Source: Atherinomorus stipes (lineage: Eukaryota; Chordata; Actinopteri; Atheriniformes; Atherinidae). Taken from it: a DNA stretch of 64,000 nucleotides. The stretch lies in the NCBI GenBank assembly GCA_023101725.1, contig JALJCO010009080.1, forward strand, positions 186,001 through 250,000, given 5' to 3'. A program made the translations under genes and the position numbers. Positions 1 through 12,700 of the stretch are shown here, one piece after another; the stretch's first letter is position 1, and every line of letters starts with the position of its first letter. The notes beneath the pieces were generated by a model. The model ran no database searches. It had not been told where the DNA came from and worked only from the letters and a program-made list of their open reading frames with translations.

Positions 1-430
1 GAAAAATAATAGATTAATAATGAATATAAAAACATTATCATAAAATTATTAGCATTATGATCATCTTATTATTATTATGATTAATTATTATTATTATTAT
101 TATTATTAAAAGTATTTACGAAATTAAATAAATGTAAGTAGATAAATACATAATGGTGTGCTTAAATAAGAATAGCAATAGGATAATAACAATAGATAAT
201 AATAAGCATAATATTGGTAACTAGTTTAATGAACTAATTTAATTTTATATGAAATTAATATGAAATGTTATCATTTTTAATGAAAATATGATTCAATCAT
301 TTAATTTTAATTATGTTACAAATGTAATATGAATATTTGTTTTACAATATCTAGAAATTAAAATTTGTCATGTGGTAATTTAGAAAGGAAAACTAAAGGT
401 AGTCTTAGTTTTATTTATTTATTTGATTTC
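1..430. other. AT-rich intron with TTA/ATT microsatellite
   Basis: Intron 3' of exon 29 on the gene strand. About 80% A+T, with an ATT/TTA run near 75-110. No coding or mobile-element signal was seen. Confidence 0.6.
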
Positions 431-486
431 TGAGGCTCTTATTGGTTGATTGTTTGTAAATTCCTGTCCATTTCCAGTCATCCCAC

Positions 487-718
487 CTGAAGGTCTTGCA
501 GGGAGCGCCGGAGCTGCTGCAGGCTGCAGCGGGCTGGCCCGGCGGGGGGGAGGAGGGCCTGGGTGTCCGCCAGGAACCTCTGCAGCTTCCTCAGACTGCG
601 GCCGTACAGGTGCCAGTGCTTCACCAGCCCCTCCACCAGAGAGCGGCGCTGGTCAGCCCGCTGCACCGCCCCTTGCCAGTGCTCTCTGAGCTGGGCCAGC
701 TTCAGGATGAAGTCGCTC
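487..718 (-). CDS. syne2: syne2 exon 29 (last in window)
   Basis: 232 nt after ATCCAG; first base completes Arg, then 77 codons to CAG|GTGGGA. Encodes [60 protein letters not shown] and ends LRRSLQDLQ. This is the segment used to prefer nesprin-2 over nesprin-1. The gene continues beyond position 1 with the conserved C-terminal rod. Confidence 0.92.
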
Positions 719-3700
719 CTGGATAAGTCCAAACATGAAGACATGCTCTCTCACTACAGAAACACAAATGGACACATCTCTGATGTAATAATGAGACTCC
801 TTCTTTACCTGTCCTCCACCTCTCCTCTCTGCAGCAGGTGAAGAGATTCAGTGATGACTGAATGCAGAATCTGGTGACCGATGCACAGCTCAGCCTGAAA
901 CCGCTGACAGACATATCGTTTATCGGGATTACATTTTTGTGCTTTTTTTTCTCTCTTCCTGAGTCTGGTAGTTAGATTCTGCTCATGTCTGATACCTTGT
1001 GTGTGCAGAGCTGCTGTCTGAGGCCACAGTAAGAACCAGCGACGTCCACAGCCAGACTGTCCTCCATCCACTGCAGGAACGACATCCAGCGCTCACACTT
1101 CTGCTCAAACGTCTGCTGCCTGAGCACCTCCGTCTGCAGCTCACTGCACACAAACACATCACGCATATCTGCCTCCGTCTGCAGCTGCACACAAACACAT
1201 CACGCATATCTGCCTCCGTCTGCAGCTGCACACAAACGCATCACGCATATCTACCTCCATCTGCAGCTGCACACAAACGCATCACACATATCTACCTCCG
1301 TTCAGCTGCCCCCTCGCCTGCGCAGCTGCACACAAAACCTCTTCCGCGCAGTGCCCGCCGGCGCCCGCCCCCCGCATATTGTTATCCCACAATCTACCTC
1401 CGGGAAAAACGCTCCATCCCCGTGCGCTGCCCCCATCCTCCGTTGGCGCCCCCCCGCTGCATGCAACACATCACGGATTTCTGCTCGTTGCGCTCCTGCC
1501 CCCCGCTTACCTTGAGCTGCACAAACCCATAATATTACTATTGGCTGCCCTCGCTTGCTCCGTCTGAGTGAATCCTCGCTCTGCCTCCGCTGCGCTCATG
1601 TATGAACGCCGGCGCACACACACCACGCATATCTGCCTCCGTCGCAGCTGCACAACCATACGCATCGCCTCCACTGCAGCTGCAACCCCGTCTCTTGGTG
1701 CCTCTCCTCTGCGCTGACACACACTACCCCTGGCGCACACAAACACATCACACATATCTACCTCCATCTGCAGCTGCACACAACGCATCACACATATCTA
1801 CCTCCATCTGCAGCTGCACACAAACACATCACGCATATCTACCTCCATCTGCAGCTGCACACAAACACATCACACATATCTACCTCCATCTGCAGCTGCA
1901 CACAAACACATCACACATATCTACCTCCATCTGCAGCTGCCCACAAACGCATCACGCATATCTACCTCCGTCTGCAGCTGCACACAAACACATCACGCAT
2001 ATCTGCCTCCGTCTGCAGCTGCACACAAACGCATCACGCATATCTACCTCCGTCTGCAGCTGCACACAAACGCATCACGCATATCTACCTCCATCTGCAG
2101 CTGCACACAAACGCATCACGCATATCTACCTCCATCTGCAGCTGCACACAAACACATCACGCATATCTGCCTCCGTCTGCAGCTGCACACAAACACATCA
2201 CGCATATCAACCTCCATCTGGAGCTGCACACAAACACATCACGCATATCTGCCTCCGTCTGCACCTGCACACAAACACATCACACATATCTACCTCCTTC
2301 TGCAGCTGCCCACAAACACATCACACATATCTACCTCCATCTGCAGCTGCCCACAAACGCATCACACATATCTACCGCATCACACATATCTACCTCCACC
2401 TGCAGCTGCACACAAACACATCACGCATATCTACCCTTTGTCTGCAGCTGAACACAAACACATCACGCATATCTACCTCCATCTGCAGCTGCACACAAAC
2501 GCATCACACATATCTACCTCCATCCGCAGCTGCACACAAACGCACCGCACATCTGATCTCAACTTCAGAATCAATAAGTCCAGTTAAAGTTAATTCACTT
2601 GATAAGTTAAATTATGAATATATAAGTAAGAGAGTAGAGCCATGACTGGATTTTTAAACCTTATAAACAGAAATTACATCTTTGGCACCGTCGTGCTAAG
2701 TTGTTTATCAGCTGTCAGGTTGACTGACCTGCAGGCTTCCTGGGCTCTAGCGGAGGTGTCGGCCCACCGGTAGTTGAGGCGCTGCAGGCGGCGTGCGGCA
2801 GCGTCACCCAGCGTCCGACTGCAGCTCAACTCGTTCAGCACATCCAGGTCAGCAGACAGGCCGCTCAGCTCCAGGAGGCCAGACTGGAAACATATGGTGG
2901 CGTCAGGGGATAACAACAGTCTGGATGGCTGATGCATGACATCACAGCAGAGGAACCTGAAGGTGTTGTTTACCCATGCCCCGCCTCGTCCTTATTTATA
3001 CTTCTTGAACTTTTAGATTCTTTTTTCATCATGTGAAATATAAGTCCGCACCTTCTCTCCTCTTTCTGTCTCCAACATTACACATGTTCTGTCATCTGGT
3101 CTCTGAGCAATAACTATAACTTTAATGAAGGATCCATCCATTAACCTGCTACTTCTCTAGAAACTGAAGTTAACAAAATTATTTCACTTATGGCTTTTAG
3201 TATTCATCTCTTATATGTCAACATCCAAACACAGAATCACTGAAATACAAAAAAAAAGTCAATTTTTCATTGTTCAAAGGTCAAAGCTACAAACTGGACT
3301 TTCTTTTGTCAGTTTAGAAATTGAACATCTTTGAATCATGAATATTGGAAATATTTAAGAAAGTAAAACACAATATAAAAAAGCAGCCAGATGCTGCTGG
3401 CTACGACGCTGGACAGAAAATTAATGAATGAAAGAAGAAATAAAAAGAACCAAAGATCTAAAATTTCCATTTTCACAAAATAACAAACATTTATATCCCA
3501 AATCTGAGTCTAAAGAGCGCACATTTAAATTACAGCAAAACAACAATGATGCAGAGGAAGATGCAGCACAGCATCCATTCAGAAAGCTCACCTGGTCCGT
3601 CCGATCCTCCAGGCGCTGCTGCCAGACCTCCACACTCTTCTCCAGAGTCTCCAGGACATTTTCTAACTCCTGCAGCTCCTTAAACTCCTCCTACACACAA

Positions 3701-6700
3701 ACACAACACATGGCACAAAGCCAAGCCGCCTCCGTTTATAGGTCACGGACGGTTTGTGCACGCTGCAGGTCGGCTGGGATTACTGCCTGTCAATGGTGAA
3801 AACGCTGCAACGATCAAACACCACGTCACCGTGAAGATTTCACCATATCTTCAGCTTTTAACACACTAAAATGTCTTGTTTTAAAACTTTATCCTGTTAA
3901 AGGCTGTTTGTGTGCGGAAGCTCTGCATCAGACAAAAACGATGTTTAAGGGAAACATGACAGTTATAAAGAAATCCAGTCTGCTCTCTCAGACTCATTCA
4001 TGAAGTCCTACCTGCAGCCGACTCTTCCTCTCTGCCAGCTGCCAGCTGAGCTGCAGGACGCCACGTGACAACAAGCGGCACTCTGATTGGACCAGACTGG
4101 CAGCTGAGGGGTTAAGTCTGCTGAGCAGGTCCTTGGAAGCCTCCAGCAGCTTTTCCAGGTCAGACTGCAAAGAGTCGCTTCTGCTGGAGAAACTCTGCAA
4201 GACAGAAACCAACACAGGTTTGGAAGCTCGTCAGGCTTTTAGGTCTGGCTCGGGTCAAAGTTCATCACACGTGAAGGAATGAGTTCAGTTTCACTCCACT
4301 CCTTCTTTCTTATTTAAAAAAAAAGAATAAAATAAACTTTAAAATAAATACATAGAATAAAAATCTGTAAAATTTTGGATTATCAAATTAAATTAAGTCC
4401 ATCCCATCCATGTATACCCACTTATTACAACGCAGGACCAAATATAATAGGAATAAGATAAATAAATCCATTTATTTACAAATAATTAAATTAAATAAGG
4501 AAAAACAAACAAACAAACAAACAAAAAACAACGCACAGTCCATTCACCACATTTTTTGAGGAACAAAAACAGAAATTAAAACTTAATAAATACCTTAAAA
4601 ATGAAAGAGCTGTTTTATATTTTCAGCATTTTAAGGCTTCTTTATATTGTTTTAAATATTTTTGGGAAGAATGAGCCGTTTGCAGCCAGCGATGCTCGGC
4701 AGCAAAAGCAGGAAAAGTGGAAAGATAAAGCAGAGAAGAGGACACGTCTGGTGCTGCTGGAGGGATTTCCACCCCTGCAAGGCTCAGCTTTAACATTTCT
4801 TTACACAAAATGAACACAGTTTTCTCCAAAACATGATGATATGAAGAAAAAGGAGATTTTCTTTTTTTTTTTTTTTCTTTATATAACTTTCATCTATAAG
4901 TAAACAAGGAATATGTTGGAGATGACAACAACATAAAAAAAACATGACATAACACAGCATGTGGACTGTGCTACTTTATTCATTCATTTTCTGTACCGCT
5001 TATCCAGTTCAGGGTCGCGGGGGTTGCTGGAGCCTATCCCAGCTATTATCAGGCGAGAGGCGGGGTACACCCTGGACAGCTCGCCAGTCTGTCGCAGGAC
5101 CAACACAGACAGACAGACAACCATTCACACTCACATTCATACCTAGGGGCAATTTTAGAGTGATCAATTAATCTAACATCATGTCTTTGGATTGTGGGAG
5201 GAACCCGGAGAACCCAGAGAGAACCCTCGCATACGCGGGGAAAACATGCAAACTCCACACAGGAAGGCCACTGATGGAATTGTTTAAATGTAATTAACCA
5301 ATTTATTGACCTTATTATATTTCTTTGTATATATGTATTATTATCATTATTAAGCATTATTATATTATTATTATTATTATTATTATAATCATCATTATCA
5401 TTATTACTATAAATATCGTTATTATAATTATTATCATTGCTATTAATATTATCTTTATAATATTATTATTATTATTATTATTATTATTTATATTATCATC
5501 ATCATTATCATTACTATAATTATTGTTATTAAAATAACTATCATTATAATATCATTATTATTATTTATATTATTATTATTATCATCTTCATTATCGTTAT
5601 TATAATTATTATTGTTTTTATTATCTTTATAATATTATTATTATTAATATTTATATTAGCATTATTATTATTACTATAATTATCGTTATTAATATCATTA
5701 TCATAATAATATATTATTTATATTATTATTATCATCATTATCTTTATCATCGTATTATTATTATCATTATTATTATCATTATAAAAAGGAGGTCGGAGAC
5801 TCCGTCCGGTTGTGTGTTCGCTGCCTCACCTGCACCTGCTGCATCTTGAGCGTGACCTGCTCCGTGGTATCATGTGTTTCGGATGTGACGCTCGTCTCTG
5901 ACGTGACGTCGCTCTGAAGCGTCTGCAAGCGTTCAGAAAACGAGTCGGCCAGCTGAGCGTAAACCTCCCAGACCTGCAGCAGCTCCCAGCTCCTCTGCAG
6001 ATGCTGGCCCAGAACTCCCAACACGTCCGTCCAGCTGGAAGACACAAGTGCTGTGTGATGGTCTGTGTGTGTACATATACCCGGACACTGCTGTGTGTCT
6101 CACCTGTCTCTCTGTCTGTCCAGCTGCTCGCTGATGACAGCGGCAGCAGCAGGACTGACGGTTCCTCTGAGAGCGAGGAGGCTCTGACTCAGTTCCTCCC
6201 ACTCCGTCTCAGAAGCTGTCGTCTCCTCAAGGAGAAGCTGAATGAAAAACAAAACATTTCTAATGACTGAGCGGTTCCTGCACACATCTGTTCCAAGCAT
6301 CCTACCATCAGACGTGGACTTGCTACTTCTGAACCCAGCTGCTTCACAATCTGAGTGCATGCTGGCGGTCTCTGTTCAGCAAAGCCAACAGGACACATCA
6401 GCTCCACAAAGAACAGAAATGATGTTAAAAATGTTCTGCTGGATGAAGAGATTTGAATCATCAAATACTAATTTTATCATTGGTTCTTGGCCAAGAGGTC
6501 AGTCCGTCATACACAGAGCCAAGCTGTCCACACACACACGCTTACATTTTACCAAGAATTTTCTTGTAATTTCTAGTCAAAATATCTCATTACACTCAAT
6601 ATAAGACATAATCACCTGAAGAGAAACGTTTGAGATACAGTTGTGTGAAAAAGTGTTTGTCACACTTATGTGTTTCAGATCATCAAACAAATTTAAATGT

Positions 6701-9700
6701 GAGACAAAGATAACACAAGTAAACACAAAATGCAGTTTTTAGATGACGATTCTTATTAGTAAGGGGGGAAAAAAATCCAAACCTCCATGTCCCTGTGTGA
6801 AAAAGTGATCTTCCCCTAAACCTAATAACTGGTTGTTCCACCCTTAGCAGCAACAACTGCAATCAAGCGTTTGTGATAACTGGCAGTGAGTCTTCTACAG
6901 CGCTGTGGAGGAATTTTGTTCCACTCATCTTTGCAGAATTGTTGTAATTCAGCCACATTGGAGGCTTTTCCAGCATGAACCACCTTTTTAAGGTCATGCC
7001 ACAGCATCTCTATTTAATTCAGGTGGGGACATTGACCAGGCCACTCCAAAGTCTTCATTTTGTTCAAAGTCTTACAAGAATTACAACAATTCTGCAAAGA
7101 TAAGTGGGACAAAATTCCTCCACATCGCTGTAGAAGTCTCATTGCCAGTTATAGCAAACACTTGATTGCAGTTGTTGCTGCTAAGGGTGGCCCAACCAGT
7201 GATTAGGTTTTTGTCACAGGGTCATGAAGGTTTGGATTTTTTCCCCCTTTAAAAATAAAAATCTTCATTTAAAAACTGCATTTTGTGTTTACTTGTGTTA
7301 TCTTTGTCTCACATTTAAATTTGTTTGATGATCTGAAACATAAGTGTGACAAACATGCAAAGAAATCACAATTTTCACACAGCTCTGTATAGGAACCTGT
7401 TTTTAACCGAATGCATTCAAGAAATCTTCAATCAATCTCATCACGCTTCTGAATAAGTAATTCTAGTAATATACCTGGAGCTTTTCGTGAAGGCATTTTT
7501 GCGCCTGCAGGGAGAGCTGGGGGCTGCTGTGATGTTCCAGAGTCTGAGATGTTTGGAGAACTTTCAGCATCACGTCGTTCTGCTTCTTCTCCATGCCGCT
7601 CCACAGCTGCTGAGCTTCAGTTAGCCTCTGCTTCACTGATCCAGTCTAGAAAAGACATCGTTCAATAACAGCTCTGACAAACAAATATGGTCTTTAATCC
7701 TACTCACAAACTTTGATGAGAAATGTGGCATTCACCAAACTCTGGTTTTCTTGCATTTTTTCTTGACAACAAACAAATTCTATCAACACTCAGGAGATCG
7801 CTAACAAACATCTAACTGAGGACAGATTTGAACAAAATCAGCATCAATGTTTTTCCTCCTGTTTGTTTATTAAAATACAATAAAAACTATGCTATTGCTT
7901 TTGCTATTTTAAAGCAGAACTCAGTAACTTCAGCTCGGGGCTCCCCCTAGTGTCGTTCTTTCACTGTCTTAAAGTTCAACCCCCCTACACCCCCACAGCA
8001 CACAGACGGCTTCTCTACCCGTATTTCCTCTATTCTGATCCCTGGATATTTTTCTAAGCATTTACTAGCTTGTTGATGCTACTTTGCTGCGTTGGTAGCA
8101 GCACCTCGTCTCCCTCTGCTCAAAGCAGAGTCCTGTATCTTCTGAAACGGGACGTTTTACCCGCGATTTGCGGGTAAATATGCTGTGGATTATATTTTTC
8201 TCTGGTGTTGGCGAGTAGCAGGTAAGAAGACAAACTTTTATTTACTTTTTACGGACATGACAAGTGATTATTGAGCCTGAAGCAGTGATGCTTCACCCGG
8301 CGCCCAGGCAGCGCAAGCTACGTGAATCACTCTGGTCCAGCAAAGAGTTGGTTATGAGAGCCAGGAGCCGTGTTTAGGTGGTGTGAAGCTAAAGAAATGT
8401 TTTCTTCAAATTAGCGCTGGCAATCTGGTTAAAATCAGAGCTGGAAGCAGCTCGGTAGATAGGGGACCTGAGTACCGTACAGCGGTTTCTGTTGTCACAA
8501 GTTCTGCTCAGGTCGGCGCAGGCAAAGTTGCATAGATCTGCTCGGAGGCCAGAGGCACCGGCGGGAGGGGGGGAAACATTGAATCGCTCCGTAAACACTT
8601 TGTTTAGCCCCACAGGGATTCCGAAAAGCATTTATTGGGGTAAAAAAGTTACAGAGTCCCCCTTTAAGATAAATAGGAAGATGTTTCAGATTATGTAATT
8701 TTCCTTCAGGAAATTAAACTGTTTTACATCCAGTTCATTCAATTAAGAACAAGAGAAAAAAAAGAAGAAATGTGCAACTCTGATGGCAATGAGTTTTTTT
8801 TTTATATATATATATACTGGACAGAGCCTCTGTGATGTCACTCGCAGGTTTCTGAAGAGCTTAACTGAAGCTCGGGGGGCAGTTCCCGCCATCGCAATCT
8901 TAGCAGCACCACTAATCTCATCACCGCCAGAAAATACAAAAATGGGCAAAGAGGTGGAGCTGAGAGGGGCTGTGAACTAGTGTGGGGGCAAATGACTGAC
9001 ACCCAACGAAGTCTGAGATACCTGTAGCTAATAGCTAACCAAGCTAACCTAGAGCTAACCGAGCTAACCTAGAGCTAACCGAGCTAACCTGGAGCTTAAT
9101 CATGCTTATTTCTACTGTAAATGTTTATTTCTGCTACAAACATGTTTATATTTGCCATTAAAGGCAGGGTGGATGATGTTTTCCAGGAGCATTTTTTACT
9201 ATATTGCTTAAAGTCTTCTTCCCTCACCGATTGCAGCCAATAAATTAAATGCTCTGACACAAAAATAAAAAAAATAATCACCTGTGGAAAGTACAGCACT
9301 AGAAAAACCCCTTCCAATTAAATGAATTTCATTGGATGGAGTTTTGAGCGGCCTGTTTTGATTGATTGAATGATTTTTATGTCCATCAAACTCAACTGCT
9401 GTCTGTCACGCACCAACCAACCTCGTGCGCATATGCGCGCGCTCGCAACTCGCCGTGACCATCTCAGTGCAGAGGAACCGAGAAAACATGGCTGCTCGCT
9501 GCTCTTATCTATGCCGCTGTTTGCTCTTAAAAAGATAAAACGGATGTGGATCAAGTCATGGAGGTGTTGGTGTTTGCAGTGAGGATGCTTTACACCACAG
9601 AAGAAGTTGGAGGTGAGATAATTATCACTTTTTTAAAACGTGGTTCCTCCGCTGTTTACTTGGAAGCTAACAAACTAGCCACTCGGCTGTTCTCGGTTAT

Positions 9701-12700
9701 CTTCTTCGATAAGAGCGAATGCGACCGTTCCTGTGCACTGGAGGCGTGGTTTTGGGGGGTGTATTATTTTTCAAATGTAGCCTGTTCGAACTGTTTTTCC
9801 AACATCCCCTACCCTGCCTTTAAGGTGGGCTTCTTAACAGGAGCCGTTTATGGGGTTTTGCAACAAGCCCCTAGTGGATGAGGGAGGAACTGCAATTTTT
9901 GGCACGTGTTCATACGCTTCACTTTTTTTTACCGCCAGAGCTGGGGTTTTTTGGGGGGGGGTGGTTATAAACTGAAAGTGACCTTTTCTTTTGGTCTGTA
10001 TATTTAGTAAGATGGCAGAAAACTTTATTACAGTTTTACAAAAGAAAATGTTTATTGGACAGAAGACTGAATAAAGCCTTTCAAATTTCTTTCTACATTG
10101 AAGTTAGCTGTTTGTCAAGTTGAGCAAAGGACAAAAAAGACAGAACATTTTTACACTTTACAAACCAAGTTAAATCCTATAAAGGTAGGAAACTCTGGCT
10201 TCAGTGTTTATCTTTATTATCATTTTTTTGTTTTCATTCATTAGTGAGACTTGTCACGGACAAAACTTGTCAGGGACAGCTACTTGTCAGTCTCACAGCT
10301 GTCCGTGTCTGTTTGCACACGGCCTGTAAGGTTCATGACCTTTTATGGACATTTTTGGGGCATTAACGTGCAAAGAAATACCTGTTGATCCATCATTTCA
10401 ACTTATTCAATTCAAATAATTTATTTGTCCCCACGAGGCAATTCACTTAGATCAATTAGTATTCACCAATCTAAGAGGAAAGATACAAAAAATTCTGTGG
10501 CCTATGAATATGTTCATAAATCTGACCAATTTAAGAAAATTCTTAAGAAGATACTGGGGAGTGAGGCCCATTGATCCTAATGCAGGTTCCAAACCAGTGA
10601 ATTATGGCTCAACATTTTAAAAAATAATCACAGAACTTCTTTCACTTCTTTTCTTGGATTACCTACCAGTTGTCTGAGGGCTGTGCAGGCCTGGATGGAT
10701 TTGTCTGTCCGAGACACAAAATCACGCCTGCTTTTTTCTCTCCTGCCACCACTGATTTGATCTCGTAGCTCCTTTAGAGCTGCACACTTCTGCTCGATCT
10801 TCTCCTCGATGTCCTGGCGCAGGATATTAGAAAAAAACAATTAGAGAAGATGAGCATGTTTGCAACTGCAAGTCCAAGTCCAGGATTTAACCGATGTTCC
10901 TCTGACCTGGCACATGCCGATGTTCTCCTGCAGTTCCGTCTGACTGCTGGGGGTCTGGGCCGAGTCAATCCGGAGGTTCTGATCTGTGATCCAGCTGGTG
11001 ACTTTCTGCAGTCGGCTGTCCAGCTCCGCTCTGTCCTTTAGCTCCCGATCCACCGCTTCAATCTAAACGGCACATAAAACGTGTGATCGCAGATAGTTTT
11101 TCTAATCTTATCAATAAAAGACATTTTGAAATATTTGATACTGAAATTATTTCACCCTTCATCTGTTTTCTTAAATTTGTTTCAATGTTTCTCTTGAAGA
11201 ATATTTTCACTTTTTATCTTTTCCCACCAGTTTTAACCAAATGAAACTAGCCGCCCAGCAACTGAACTGAGAAAAACAAAATCTCAATACAGATCAATAA
11301 TCCTAAAATATCTTTAATATTTCTGATTAAATTTATTTAAAAAGTAAAAAAATGGGTTGCTGCTGATCATGAACTTGAGCGTTCATCCACTTACCTCTTA
11401 AGTCTGATCCCAAACATCTTTTCCCACCAGAATCCCTTCTCAAAAACATTTTTATTTCTTCATTTTATCCAAGCTAGTATTTACTTCATTATGTTTCTAC
11501 ATTGCTCTTATTTCTTTTCATGTTACCAGTTTGTGCCAGGTTTGTTTGTTTGTGTGTAACTGGTTTGTTCCATGCATGAGATATTGAAACTTTAGGGTAT
11601 GCTAATAAACATCATTATTATTACTTTTATTACCATTATCATCATTATTATTACTCATTCATTTTAAGTTGACATTACTCTGATCTAAGGGTTGAAAATA
11701 TGATTAAATTGCATAAATATTTATAAAACATCATCCAACTACGAGTTAAAAACTAATAAAAAGGGAAATAGAAACCATTTTAAGGGTAAAAAGGGATGTT
11801 TTTATGGACCGCACCAATGCTTGAAGACTCGTCTGCAGACTGAGCCACCTGTCGCTCAGACCTCCCTGCTCCTCTGCAAACTGGTTGAACTCATAGCGCC
11901 TCCTCTGGCCATCCTCAGTACTACAAGTCTGTAGAGGCTGATTAACATAATCCAGGGTGGCCTGGTGGGCAGATGTCTCTGTCTGACACTCCTGGAAAAA
12001 TGTGAAGGAAGGAGAGAAATGAATTAAGTGCATACGAATACACGCGGAGAAAAAAAAATTAAAAACTTCCCCAGGTTCTGCAGTTTGTGGTTCGGTTTGT
12101 AATAATGAGCTACAAATATTCCATTTCTGACTTGATTTCTGCTGAATGTGTTCAGCATCCGTTCATGTGTCACCTTGCAGTATTTCAGCGTCCTGCTCAG
12201 ATCAGCGTTGGTGCAGATGTTCTGGCTGATGCTGCTGCGATGCTCCTCCAGCCGGGACTCAGCTGCTCCGAGCCAGGCCTGCAGCTCCAGCAGCGCCCCC
12301 TGCTGCGTCAGCCCCTCCATCCAGAGCTGAGGAGGAGATGACACAAGTCGTTACCACCATCCTGCAGTCACACTTCATCACTTACAAAAATGTTTTAAAT
12401 GAAACTGAACATGGAACTTTTAGCAGTTTTCTCAGTGACGCGCCCCCTATCGGCAACTAAACTAGCAACCATCTTGCATCATACCTGCACTGTGATTCAC
12501 TCCAGCCAGTAAAAGACAGTCTTATCTTGACTCTTGTTCTGTCCCTTCATCTCTTCCTCTTCCTCTCTTCCTCCTGTAATGTTTCCTTACCGAATCCGAC
12601 ATGATGTGCGTTCAAAACACTCGTGGGGTTGATCCCTGGTATACATCCGGTTGCTAGTGAGTGACGCGGTGTTACAGCCAATAGTCGGCTGCAACGTCAC

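Noticed and set aside
1602..2645. 347-residue plus-strand open frame
   Set aside because: Lies wholly in the 41-bp minisatellite; the period is not divisible by 3 and the unit has no stops, so the frame is a by-product.
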